Source: Penelope pileata (Eukaryota > Chordata > Aves > Galliformes > Cracidae). From it: a stretch of DNA of 64,000 nucleotides. Below the pieces are notes generated by a model that ran no database searches, was not told the DNA's origin, and saw only the letters and a program-made list of their open reading frames with translations. The position numbers were made by a program, and so were the translations under genes. The DNA is taken from positions 1 to 64,000 of the forward strand of contig WBMW01004829.1 in NCBI GenBank assembly GCA_013396635.1. The letters run 5' to 3'. The stretch's first letter is position 1. Every line of letters begins with the position of its first letter. This document shows positions 12,501 to 23,112 of the stretch, piece after piece.

Positions 12501-15500
12501 ACTTAACCTTTCCTCAGACTTTATGTTCAATTCTCTTTCTATCACATGATAATGATAAAATCAAGCATTAAGACTTTGTTAGTATATTGCTGCTTTGTTA
12601 GTATTTTCCTGCTTTGTTATATAGCAGCAAAATGTAGTGTTCAGCTTCAGTGTTTAATTTATTCTGTGGTCAAGTAACAAGGACGGAAGCCAAAAGTCAA
12701 CAGCTGTAGAACTGGCCAGAATATGCTTTCAATTGATTTTCTATGTGATCTGTAACTTTCAAAATGCTTCTGTATTATGACCTCCTATATTATGGCCTCT
12801 CCTAAGAAATTAACAAATCTGGTTAAACACAAATTAGTTGACATTAAAAGTTCAAGAGGATAGACATTTTTCTATCAGTTATGGTAAAATAACATTATCA
12901 TGCAGAAGTCATGCAGAAGACAAATTCTTCTACTGAAAATTTTGCTTTCCTCCTTGGTTAAGATTTATAAATAAAGCAATATGCAGTTAAACATCAATAT
13001 CTTCTTTACAGCATGCTTTCAAGTCATATACTTTTAAGCAATGTCAATAACAATCTTACGTCTACAGCACAGTAATACTACAGACAATATGTTATCTTAA
13101 GAGTGGTCCTGAGTAATATGTTCCATAGAATTGATTAAATAGAAGACAAAAAAATTACCAAGAACTTTACCAGCTGAAGTGATGTAACGTTCAAATGATA
13201 CTTTTTTCCTGAAGTACTCCTTTATGTTCTCAGAATAAATTGTTATATGGTATTGTATATACATCACTTAATTTTACATATCTTTTCTTACATTCTAAAT
13301 TATGCCCAACAAGAACAGGAACAATTTTTAACACTTCAAAAGGTTCATCCTTTCTTATTTCCCTCAGAATAGTAAAGAGAGGTTTGGGTTTTTTTTTTAT
13401 ATCTAACGTATTTATATATTCATGTTATTGGATGTTTTAATCATGGTTCTGACACCTCTTCTTATTTTTCCATTTCCTATTGTATGAGTTATTTTTTTAT
13501 TATACAAAGGTCACATTCCTTGTCCACTGCTGTAACAAGATAGTTAGAAAACAGTCTGGAAATTAATTTTGATATTTCCAGAAATGTTCTGATTTTCTGA
13601 AGCCTGGAATCACACAAAAGCAATTTGGAAGAGAGTGCTTTTCCTTACTCATTTATCACTAAATGTTACATATATTAGTATAACTATGAAAACAACACTT
13701 ATTTCTCCATTTAAATATAAAAAGATACAAATATAAAAATAATTTCCTTTAGGCATCTTAGTCTTTCCTTACTAAATACTATTATTGCTTCAGTAATTAC
13801 AAGGTCAATTACAGGTAAATGTGAAATGAGAGCAATATGCAAGGGCAGAAATTGTGACTAAACTACATAAAATACATTATTGAAAAGTTCTCAGACCTAC
13901 AAATAAAAACTGTTCCAACTGCATAAATAGAAGAAGAATGATAGTATTTAAATATATCCAACAAAATACATAGGTGCAAAAACTTACTATAGTTAAAATG
14001 ATGACTCAGAACCAAATATAAATCTGGCTTCTTCCAAGGGAGCATGTGGTATTTTGAAAATATGTTTAAAAATCTAATAAAGAACTAAAGCAGCTAGCAC
14101 AGATCCTCAGACCTATGCAAGTAAAGAGCAAAAGTCCATATGAACTCAGAAGAACTCTTTCTTTTTCCATACCTACAATGCTTATAATCCTATTCTTTCA
14201 TTGTAGTCCAGCCCACAGTAGCTAATTTCTGCTTTCCAAAATTGTGTTCGTGGTTTTGCTGCTTATTTTATACAAACAGCAACCGATATTTGAAACTTTT
14301 TATTACTAAAAAAATTGGATTAAGTAAAGTAATTTTTGCGGCAAGCAATTCCATTGTATTTAAACTAATAATTTTGACCATTCTGAAAGACAAGTATCTA
14401 CATATTAAGTCCATTTGTTAGCTGAAAATATCAGCAATCCACTGCTAAATTGGAAGGATTCTATGATATATTTGTCTTTTGTACTCTGAGAAAGAGAAAT
14501 TGTTCTCAGGTTTTCTTCAGCAGAAAGATTAGCCTTCAGCTCTTTCAGTAAGCCACTTCTTTCAGTCAGCCTTTAAGTTTTTGTAGACCACTATTACTCT
14601 GACAATGTTCTGATAGCATACTCACCTGACACACTCTGATTCAGCCCTGTCAGTGAACATGCCATCTTTTCATGTTCATCCTTCTTGTAAAGAGCTTTTC
14701 TTTAATTCTATTTGTCTTTCACAGATTAAATTTTATAACTTTTGCATGGTCTACAAAGTTGACTCTTCTACTTTCAAACATATGAAGACAAATTCAGCTT
14801 CAAAATCGCCAAGACTTTTAATTCTACTGTTTGTGCAGTTTACATTTTGTTAGTAATGCTTCTTATTGAGATAACTCCTATAGTAATTGAAAAGGTAGCT
14901 TTTATAATAATCAAGTGTACAGACAGCATTAATGTTATAAGAACAGTTATGTTCCAGTCATTTTCATTTTAAAGTCGGATTTTTGTGGCAGATGACTTTG
15001 GAAGCTTTTTCCTAAGTTTTTTCTTTCATATTTATGTAAACTTCGGGTCTTTGGCTCTGTAAACTTTGAGGGTCTTTGGCCTCAATAAAATCCTTGACCT
15101 AATGCCAGAATACATAGGTTGCTGGCCCAATAGCACTGGCTGTTTGTAAATGGAGGCACTGATTGGTTCAAGCTGTGCTAATTACAGATGATCTGTTAAA
15201 AATGAGTAGAAAATATGTGTAATTAATTTGTCTGAAATCAAGACTCAAGCTTGTTAGGAAATGTTTATATTCATAGGATTCTGCTCATATTGCCTTCTGT
15301 GGGGGAGGATTTATCTTGCATGATTAGTTGTCTAAAATTACATATCTATTTTAGGAAAGGCAGTCTTCCATGACTGTCATAAGAGAAAGACAGGCAATCC
15401 AAAAAACAATTCATCTTTCCTATCTTGGACATGTATTATTGGATACGGTGAATCACCTTTTTTAAGTGCCTAGAGAGATACTAGCTGATATGGATTAGTC

Positions 15501-15716
15501 ACCTGATTTTACACAGTTAAAGCTTGGTAAAGTGAAATCTCATATGTGATGTCTATTGTAGCTACTATAGGCACTCTTCTCTCTATGAGTGCAAAGGGCA
15601 AAAGGTTTTGCCAGTTGAAGATGATATATGGTCTGAAGTATTTATCGGTTTCTCAACCTGAGATGCAATAACCAAGGTTATTACTGAGCTGAAGAGGGGG
15701 ATGGCACAGCTCCTGT
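12501..15716. other. AT-rich non-coding DNA
   Basis: No gene or known element recognised. Local structure is limited to short imperfect tandem duplications at about 12572-12620 (GCTTTGTTAGTATTT-like units) and 15037-15085 (units around GGGTCTTTGGC). Confidence 0.55.
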
Positions 15717-15760
15717 CACAGAATCATAGAAATCCAGTGTTGGACAGGACTCACAAGGCT
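15717..15760 (-). mobile_element. CR1 3' tail, outer nested copy (piece 1 of 3)
   Basis: The extreme 3' end of a minus-strand CR1 (ACAGAATCATAGAAATCCAG on the plus strand). Its sequence stops at CACAAGGCT and resumes about 1.6 kb further right at CATTGAGTCCAACTCCTGGC. The 1.6 kb between is a second CR1. Confidence 0.7.
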
Positions 15761-17388
15761 CATAGAATCATAGAATATCCTGAGTTGGAAGGGACCCATA
15801 AGGATCAAGTTCAACTCCTAGCTCCACAAAGGACCAGCCAAAAAACAGATCATGTGACTGAGAGTATTGTCAAGATGTTTCCTGAACTTCGGCATGCTCA
15901 GTGTCATGATGTGGGGAGCCTGTTCCAGTGCCTAACAAACCTCTCACTGAAGATATTTTTCCTGATATCTAACTTGAACCTCCCTTGTCACAGCTTCTTG
16001 ATGTTCTCTTGAGTCCTATTGCTCGTCACCAGAGAGAGGAGATCAGCATCTGCCCCTCTGTTCCACTTCGTGAGGAAGCTGTAGGCTGCAATGGGGTCTC
16101 TCCTTAGCCTCCTCTTCTCTAAGCTGATCAAACCAAGTAATTCCAGCCTTTCTTCATGGGGTTTCCCTTCTAGGCTCTTCCCCATCTTTGTAGCCCTCCT
16201 TTGGACACTCTAATAGTTTTATGTCCTTTTTGTGCTGTGGCACCCAAAACTGCACACAATACTCAAGGTCAGACCACACCAGTGCAGTTTAGAGTGAGAC
16301 AATCACTTCCCTTGACTGGCTAGTGCCATGCTTGATGCACCCCATCATATGGTTGGCCTTCCTGGCTGCACGGGCACACTGTTGATTCATGTTCGACTTG
16401 CTGTTGAACGAGACCCCCAAATCCCTTCCAGTGAGGCTGTTCTCCAGCATCTCATCCCCTAGTCTATATATATAGGTAGAGTTGCCCCTTCCCAGGTGTA
16501 GAATCTGGCACTTTCACTTATTAATCTTTATGTGGTTGCTGACTGTGCAGCTCTCTAATTTGTCTAGATCTCTCTGTGAGGCCTCTTCAACCTTGACAAA
16601 GTCAACAGCCCCTCCCAATTCAGTATCACCAGCAAACTTGCTCAAAACACCTTCTAGTCCTACAACCAAGTCGTTTATGAAAACATTAAAGAGAATTGGA
16701 TCTAAATTGGAGCCCTGGGGAATGCCACCAGTGACTGGCCAACAACCTGATGTAACCCCATTGACTATAATCCTTTAGGCCTGACCTGTCAGCCAATTGC
16801 TCACCAATTGTACTGCATTTTTGTCTAGATGTGTGCAGTACATTTTGTCCAGAAGGATACTGTTAGAAACATTATTGAAAACTTTTCTGAAACCCAAAAA
16901 GATAACATCAACTGGCTTCCCTTGGTAAACTAGGTGTTTGACCTTGTCATAAAAGGAAATTAAATTAGTTAAGCAGGACCTTCCCCTCGTGAACCTGTGT
17001 TAGCTGTGACCAATGACCACATTGTCAGATGCTTCAGATGCTTTTCAATAACACCTAGCAACATTTTCTTTGTAATTTTACCGGGCACTGAAATGAGTCT
17101 GAGAGATCTGTAACTGCCAAGGTCCTATTTCTTTCTTGACCTTCTTGAAAATTGGAATAATGTTTGCCAGCTTCTGGTCAACTGGGACCACTCCAGATTC
17201 ACAAGACTGTTGAAAAATAATTGAGAAGGGTCTCCTGATGACATTGGCCAGCTCTCTGAATACCCTGGGGTGAATCCCATCAGGCCCCTTGGACTTATGT
17301 GCATCCAAGTGGAGCAGCAAATCCTGTGTGAGTTTGGGATTGGCTGGGAGTTTATTGTTATTGCAGTCATGGTCCTCCAACTGAGGAC
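15761..17388 (-). mobile_element. CR1 LINE inserted into an older CR1, minus strand
   Basis: A 1.6-kb CR1 copy whose 3' tail is at the left (CATAGAATCATAGAATATCC) and whose truncated 5' end is near 17388. Minus-strand translation shows reverse transcriptase pieces: GPDGIHPRVFRELANVIRRP and IIPIFKKVKKE near 17130-17310, then broken frames. The segment at 16680-16990 is nearly identical to 60385-60680, so both belong to the same CR1 subfamily. Frameshifts and truncation make it inactive. Confidence 0.88.
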
Positions 17389-17732
17389 ACATCATTGAGT
17401 CCAACTCCTGGCTCCGTTCAGGGCCATCCAAAATCAAACCCTATGTCTGAGATCATTGTACACATATTTTTTAAACTCCAGCAGCTTGGGGCCATGACTG
17501 CTCTGGGGAGCCTGTTTCAGTCAGTGCCTGACCACCCTCCCAGTGAAGAACCTTTTCTAATCCATAACTTGATTCTCCCCTGACACAGCTGTATGCCATT
17601 CCCTTGGCTCCTATCACTGTTACCAGAGAGAACAGATCAGCATCTGCCCCTTCATGGGATTGCCCATTAACCCCCTTTAAGTTGAATGAACCAAGTAACT
17701 TCAGCTGTTCCTCATGTGTCTTCCTTCTAGAC
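17389..17732 (-). mobile_element. CR1, outer nested copy (piece 2 of 3)
   Basis: Continues the CR1 begun at 15717: CATTGAGTCCAACTCCTGGC (near 17393) is the expected next segment from the 3' end. It is interrupted at 17732 by the hAT element, leaving TTCTAGAC (17725-17732) as the left target duplication. Confidence 0.8.
17725..17732. repeat. 8-bp target site duplication of the hAT element, left copy
   Basis: TTCTAGAC, repeated exactly at 18589-18596. Eight bases is the hallmark duplication length of hAT transposition. Confidence 0.9.
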
Positions 17733-18588
17733 CATGAGTATCCAATCTACTTGGCTTGTCTGGGCTGCATTGAGTGAAGAGGAATTGTCTCGGGCTGCAT
17801 ATAAAATATATAACATAGTTAAATGTGTATAACTAACGAAACTTATTTTATTTTTTTAATATTTTTATTAAAACAACAAAAAAAAGACAAGCAAAAACAT
17901 AAATCTAGTAGGATATTTGACCTTGTTTTTGCGAAACTAACACACCAGTCTGGTTTGATGGAAGTGGTTGCAATTCTTAGTGAGTTCTCAAGGTGTTAGA
18001 TTTTTGACAAAATTTTACTCCTCTGGTGATTCGTCCTTGAAAATAACCGTTCACAGATGTACGTACTGCCAAAAAGCAATGGCATGAATAAAACAAAGCA
18101 TGATTTTGAAGAGAGATATTTTTCTCTGATAAGATAGGTCTTGTAAAAGTCTAGTATAGAGACATGATCAAATTTTTCTTTGCGTTGAATGTCTGATCGC
18201 AACTCTATATATTTCATTTGAAAATTTGTAGGTAATGTGTTTCTGTCAACTGAAAATGGAGATGCAAACATAGAAAAAAATTGATCATTTTTCGGCAATC
18301 TTGAAATCTATTCTCAAATTTCTTTATCAAAACAAAAAGCAAGGCTGCATATTTTTCACTATTTGCAGGACTGTGTTTAGCCAATGTACCAAAATGCATA
18401 AAATTATCTGTCATAACTTGACTGTGCACTGCACTGCACCCTCCTCATGTCCCGGCTTGATCTCAGACAGTGCTAGGTGCTGAGTGACGGGTGCACTCCT
18501 GGGGGCTGGGCTGGGCCACCATGGTGGCTCAGCATCAGGGGGCAGGTCACATTGTGAGCTGTGCTGGGCCACAGGTTGGACATGCCTG
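17733..18588 (-). mobile_element. hAT (Charlie8-like) element with intact ends, minus strand
   Basis: An 856-bp DNA transposon bounded by TTCTAGAC on both sides. Its ends are imperfect terminal inverted repeats: the left begins CATGAGTATCCAATCTACTT and the right, read inward on the minus strand, begins CAGGCATGTCCAACCTGTGG. It keeps only the C-terminal part of a transposase, so it is an internally deleted, non-autonomous copy. It belongs to the same family as the remnant at 3120-4108, which shares the TTGGCTTG and CTGGGCTGCATTGAG terminal region. Confidence 0.88.
17915..18430 (-). pseudogene. hAT transposase C-terminal remnant
   Basis: Minus-strand frames encode FMHFGTLAKHSPANSEKYA (start near 18410), then, after a frame change near 18250, LPTNFQMKYIELRSDIQRKE and FDHVSILDFYKTYLIREK. 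The C-terminal LVSQKQGQ-like end lies near 17920-17945. The same order of motifs occurs on the plus strand at 3400-3942, which supports the family assignment. The N-terminal zinc finger and most of the catalytic core are absent. Not functional. Confidence 0.75.
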
Positions 18589-18596
18589 TTCTAGAC
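18589..18596. repeat. 8-bp target site duplication of the hAT element, right copy
   Basis: TTCTAGAC, identical to 17725-17732. Immediately afterwards the interrupted CR1 resumes. Confidence 0.9.
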
Positions 18597-18805
18597 CTTT
18601 CACCATCTTTGTTGCCCTCCTTTGGATGCTGTCTGGTAGCTTTATGTCTTTCTTAGGCTGTGGTGCCCAAAACTGCACACAGTGCTTGAGCTGAGGCCAC
18701 ATTAGTGCAGAGCAGAGCAAGATAATCCCTTCCCTTGATTGACTGGCAATGCTGAGCCTGATGCATCTCAGGATATGGTTGGTCCTTTCGGCTTCCAGAA
18801 CACTG
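18597..18805 (-). mobile_element. CR1, outer nested copy (piece 3 of 3)
   Basis: CTTTCACCATCTTTGTTGCC continues the CR1 sequence that stops at 17732, in the same orientation. It contains the usual GTGCCCAAAACTGCACACAG segment (about 18663-18682) and decays near 18805. Confidence 0.82.
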
Positions 18806-19381
18806 TGATAAAGATGATAGAGATGTTGTCATCTAGGAATTATCGTATAAAAAACAGCAAAGAAGGCAACCAGATTGTATAGCTTTTGGTAAAAAGGAAA
18901 ACAGTACTAAGAGCCTAAGAGATAATGTCATCATAACATACCTCTCTACATGTTAATCGTGATCTCAAGGATCTTTCTTGCATAAATACATTGTCAACTC
19001 ATTCCAGCACTGGAGTTTTTATTGTGAATGTGATATATAGCCCAGATTCACTATGAATGAAGGGTAAACTGTTTTCTTTTTGGAACAAAGATGAACTCGC
19101 AAGTTCATTTCTCAAAGAGTAAGCCTTGGAATATATATATATATGTATATATTTCTCTATAAGCCATGGTGAATGATTTCTTAGATGTAGATTTCATGTT
19201 TATCTTAAAAGATTTGGGAGAAAAATCAAAGTTTTAATTTTTTATTTTTTTAATTAAGAAAAATACAATTTTCTAAGACTTAAGTTTGAAAAGCTCTTTT
19301 CCATAAACAGATCAAATTTTATGTAAACTTTGGTTTATTTATTTAGTTAGTTATTTTATTATATTATTTTCTCATTTACTG
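18806..19381. other. AT-rich non-coding DNA with (AT)n tract
   Basis: No gene recognised. A short AT dinucleotide run lies at 19131-19152. Confidence 0.55.
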
Positions 19382-20281
19382 ATTACTCGAAAAAATCTAG
19401 ATTTTAATGGTAAGTTGCTTTTTCACTTTTTCATGTTAAGTTGCAATGTAAATTCATAAAGCTGTGAGAGACTTTGTGGGCAGATTATTTTTCTAGCACT
19501 GTAGAATTTGGTGTTTAGAAAATATGATCTTGAGAATTAATGAACAACACTGAAAAAGGAATGAAATAAGTGAATTATGAGGATCTTAATCAACGTGTAT
19601 TCATTACAAGTTTATGAAATCTCTTCCTGTTTCTTCCCTTTTGTTACTTCTCTGTGTGATTCAAACAGATCTAATACATAGGTTATATCATGGAATAGGA
19701 TCAGGAATGTGTTCTTTGAAGTCATTAAGCCCAATTCCCATCAATTCTTTATTTCTGCTTGTTCTGGTTTCAGCAGGCAGGCCTGGAAACCCCACACAGC
19801 CTTTCGCTCACCCCCCCCCTCCTCCCAGCTGGGATGGGGGAGAGAATCGAGAAATGAGGTAGAACTCGGGGGCTGGGATAAAAACTATTTACTAACAGAA
19901 AGAGGAAAATAGAATAAAATAACAGTAATGATAATTATATACAAAACAAGTGATTGTACAAAGCAATCGCTCACCGACAGTGACCAATGCTTAGCCAATC
20001 CCCAAGCAAACGGGCCCTCCCTGCTCACTTCCCTGCCTTATATTACATGATGTCATATGGTATGGAATATCCCTTTGGTCATTTTGGGTCAGCTGTCCCG
20101 TTCTTGTCCCCTCCCAGCTCCCTGTGGACCCCCTAGCCTCTTCACTCTCCTGGCAGAGACATACAAATGTCCTTGGTTCTGTTCAGCACTGCCGGTTGTT
20201 ATCAGCCATGTTTTCTTTCTAGAACCAAAATACAGCTTTGTAGCAGACACTGAGAGAAAGTTTCAGTTAGAAACTAAGACA
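19382..20281. repeat. 900-bp duplicated segment, copy 1 (flank plus LTR)
   Basis: This segment recurs in the same orientation at 32636-33537. It consists of 378 bp of non-LTR sequence followed by a complete LTR (19760-20281). By eye the non-LTR part differs at only two positions between copies, while the LTR part differs at about twenty. This copy looks like the original, because its LTR has matching target duplications on both sides. Confidence 0.9.
19760..20281 (-). mobile_element. Solo LTR, avian ERVL-type, minus strand
   Basis: A 522-bp LTR with TG...CA ends: TGTTCTGGTTTC on the left, and on the sense (minus) strand it begins TGTCTTAGTTTCTAACTG. It is flanked by CTGCT at 19755-19759 and 20282-20286, a 5-bp target duplication. 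The sense strand reads through ACAGCTGACCCAAAATGACC, an AATATAAGG TATA-like site (plus-strand 20037-20045) and the CACTTGTTTTGTATATAATT block. I recognise this order from a common avian ERV LTR family. No internal retroviral sequence remains. Sister copies are at 29737-31777 (interrupted), 33014-33537 and 59861-60381. Confidence 0.88.
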
Positions 20282-21113
20282 CTGCTTTTGGTTTTATACT
20301 CCATTTAAAAGCAGATAGGGAAGCCCTTTAGGTAAGTAATACTCAAAGTTTATTTTCCTTATACCTTATTGACAGCTTGTTGGCTAATATGTTGACTATA
20401 TAGAGAAAGTTGAATTAGTTTAAATTGTTACTGTTTTGCTAAAAGAATTAAATTGTTATTGCTTTGCTAAAAGAATTATTTGTGTCTATTATACACATAC
20501 AAAAGAAGAAAAAAGAGAGAAAGAGGGAAATATAATGAAAAATAATTATTAGCAAAAAAAAGGCAAATGGCAGGAGAAAAAATGTGAACAGCCAAGTGAA
20601 TAAACAAAAAAAAATATATATTTTCTTTAACAGTACATAATGCATCAAAGTAAAATTAAAACATTTAGTGAGACAAAAAAAAAAGACGCTTAGTAAAAAT
20701 AAAACAAAAAAGTTTACTAGCTTTCAGTAGGCTTTTCTACTTCCTTGCAGTAGTATTCTGTATTATGAGTTACGAAGTTTATCTGACTGAAGTGAGTCTA
20801 GTTAAACAAACAAATTTTCTTCAGGACAGATGTTGAAGTCATATTTCAGTTATGTTTGAATTTAGACAAAGCTGAAATAATGTTGTGCCTGTGTAAAATA
20901 AATAAACATATAAATGAAATTTCCTTTAAACTATGGTTCTCCACTGGCTTCTTGCCAGAAGTTTTAAGAAGCTACCTCTTGTAAGAAATGGCTATTAGAA
21001 TGAGCTTCACAAGTTTCTTAAGTATTGCTTAGATTTTGAAGTCTTTATACCTAAAACTCTCTCCTAGGAGTATGATAGAAGAATGGGTAAGATGAGGCTT
21101 TTACAGACTGTCT
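20282..21113. other. AT-rich non-coding DNA
   Basis: No gene seen. An imperfect tandem duplication of about 28 bp lies near 20424-20480, with two units ending TTTGCTAAAAGAATTA. Confidence 0.55.
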
Positions 21114-21918
21114 TGTCCCGCTTGATGGGTTGCGAGGAAGCTGAATCTTTGAAATCTAACTGAATAAGGCACACCCTGTTTGGCAAGGGTTGTTGAAGCG
21201 AAGGAGTTGGACAACAACTCAGAGGAACAATACAAAACAATTTATTGAGTTCAACAACCACAATTGGTCAATTACCTCTGGGCAAAATTAGGCAACATTC
21301 TAACAACGATAAGCATTATGGATAAACAGGTACTTAGGCACAGGCATCTTTTCTTAGTCAACTACTTGGACTTACTTGTAGGCAAATTTAGGCAATGGCT
21401 ACAAAAGAAAACAAATGAAAAAAGATCAAGAGGCAAGAAAAGAGTAAGAGTAGAATAGAAAAAAAGAAAATAAAAAGAGAAAGAGACTGTTTTTCCACCA
21501 CATCCTCAGATCTAGTTTTGAGCAGGGGTCTTCACCTGTGGGTGGTGGGTTGACAAAGGCAAAATGTGTGTGTTCACCTTTATATAGTCCAGATGGTCAG
21601 TGACCTCCCTCAGGGTAGCAACACCCCTGTCTGCGCATCTCGGGGTTCCAGAAAATTCGGGAGTTTTCGGCAAAGGTATGCACCCCCCTCCTCAGTAAGT
21701 TGTCATAATAGGAAGTGGGCTTGCTGCCCTGCCTCCGCAGGACCCAATCCACTCCTTCACCTTCCCTCTCTAGTCTGAGTTGTTGAGTCAGGTTTCCCAT
21801 TGGTCTCTTACACAGACCCACATCTTTCTCAGCCACATTCCTTCTAAAATAGTAGTGAATCCCACATCTTGGAAAGGACCAATACAGAAGATCTTGCCTT
21901 TGCAAAGAGATACATATA
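21114..21918 (-). mobile_element. Solo LTR of a second ERV family, minus strand
   Basis: About 805 bp, flanked on both sides by TGTCT (21109-21113 and 21919-21923), a 5-bp target duplication. On the minus strand it has a clear TATA box (GACTATATAAAGG, plus-strand about 21578-21590) and a polyadenylation signal AATAAA (plus-strand TTTATT, 21241-21246), then ends ...GCGGGACA. The sense-strand start is TATATGTATC rather than TG, so either the terminal dinucleotide has mutated or the boundary is off by a few bases. No internal retroviral sequence adjoins. Open frames here (for example 21597-22046, minus) are LTR sequence, not genes. Confidence 0.7.
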
Positions 21919-21968
21919 TGTCTGGAAATGGAAGCTGATGTTGTTGAGCTTTTGTGTACAATGAAGTA

Positions 21969-22536
21969 TACAAGGGCTGATTTGAAAGTAGTTTCTCTTA
22001 TCTTATTATGTTGGCCCACAGCATCAGAGGTGGATGTTGGTTGCATGACAGTAGAGGTTGAACCTTTCTACCAATGTTCTGTTATGTTTTGTTTCTGTGT
22101 GACAGATGGCAGCAGAGGGGCAGTCTGACAAAATGGTGTCTGACATGGAAGTGCATATGAACCACAGATGTGTCTTTGAATTTCTCCAAGCAGAAAAAGT
22201 GACACCCATTGACATTCATCAACACTTGCCGAATGTTTATGGAGACCAAACAGTGGATGTCAGCACAATGAGGTGATGAGTGGTGTGTTTCAGCACTGAT
22301 GACAGCAAAGCGAAAAACAAGCCACATTCCAGATGGCCATGCACAGCTGTCACACCACAAAATGAAGAGCATCTGGATCAGCTCATCCACATGAATTGAC
22401 TAATGGTGGTGACTATATAGAAAAAGAGTGATAATCGTAATCTCTGAGAATTTGCTCTATCAAATAGTATTATTGTGCTCCTTGGATCTGATGTGGTTTT
22501 CATGGAAATAGAGGCATTACTTTCAGAACGACCTAC
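21969..22536 (+). mobile_element. Internally deleted mariner (Galluhop-like)
   Basis: A DNA transposon of about 565 bp, against about 1.3 kb for a full mariner. The left end (CAAGGGCTGATTTGAAAGTA) and right end (read inward, TAGGTCGTTCTGAAAGTAAT) are imperfect inverted repeats and lie next to TA dinucleotides, the mariner target. The 5' part keeps the transposase N-terminus (22106-22398). The 3' part keeps the terminal non-coding stretch, and the catalytic domain between them is gone. Exact ends are uncertain by a few bases. Confidence 0.75.
22106..22398 (+). pseudogene. Mariner transposase N-terminal (DNA-binding) remnant
   Basis: The frame starts at ATG 22106 (MAAEGQSDKMVSDMEVHMNH) and runs through a helix-turn-helix-like region (FEFLQAEKVTPIDIHQHLPN). 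It meets TGA at 22274, at a place where a tryptophan codon is likely by family comparison, and continues in the same frame to VTPQNEEHLDQLIHMN and a stop near 22397. In intact mariners this part binds the terminal repeats. The DD34D catalytic part that should follow is deleted. One stop codon separates it from an open 97-codon DNA-binding fragment. Family recognised by eye. Confidence 0.75.
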
Positions 22537-22629
22537 GTAGTTACATTAATAAGCCAGCAACATGAGAAACTGCTGAATGTTCCTTAAATCAAAGAGAAAG
22601 TAAAGTTCAAGTAGATGGACAACCCTGAT

Positions 22630-23112
22630 TTACAGTACACTAAAAAGACAGGGGCACAAAAAATACCTTTTGGATAGTAAAAACAGAATAGTATCTTTGT
22701 GGATTATTGATTTAAAAGGAATTACCACAGTAATCCTTTTATGGATACTGGAAGAGAAATGGCATGGCAGGAAAACTGGGGACAATGGGTTAAGAACAAT
22801 CAGGAGTGAGTTATTTATTTGTGAGAGGTCGTAACTGGAGGTTGTAACCGGAGAAGCATCTGGGATGGGAAAGCAGGAAAATAGAAGGCATAAGGTAAAA
22901 TGGATAATGTAATCAGTGTGGTTTAGGGATATTTGCAAAGAAGTTCTGTGCTTGACCACCACAATCTGGACATTCTTGCTGCTGTTATCTAACTTGTTCC
23001 TGTAGTTAAGAGGGATTTGGCACTGGCAAGGGAACCCTTGCAGCTCTCTTCCTCGCATAGATGGAGGAACAGCTGGAGGGCACCATCTAACAGAATCACC
23101 CCTTCCTAACAT
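22630..23112 (-). other. Unassigned 160-codon open frame
   Basis: A minus-strand frame with a true ATG at 23112 (MLGRGDSVRWCPPAVPPSMR) and 160 codons before the stop at 22630-22632. I see no domain, signal peptide or repeat pattern. The C-terminal half is rich in hydrophobic and aromatic residues. No promoter or splice context stands out. One open frame of this size could arise by chance in 64 kb read in six frames. It could also be decayed ERV interior. I do not claim a gene. Confidence 0.2.

Noticed and set aside
19614..19862. 82-codon frame with a signal-peptide-like start (MKSLPVSSLLLLLC), present again at 32868-33116
   Set aside because: It crosses from the duplicated flank into an LTR. 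Its apparent conservation reflects the recent duplication, and the proline-rich end is LTR sequence.
21597..22046. 149-codon minus-strand frame
   Set aside because: It lies almost wholly within an LTR with TATA box and target duplications, so it is not a gene.
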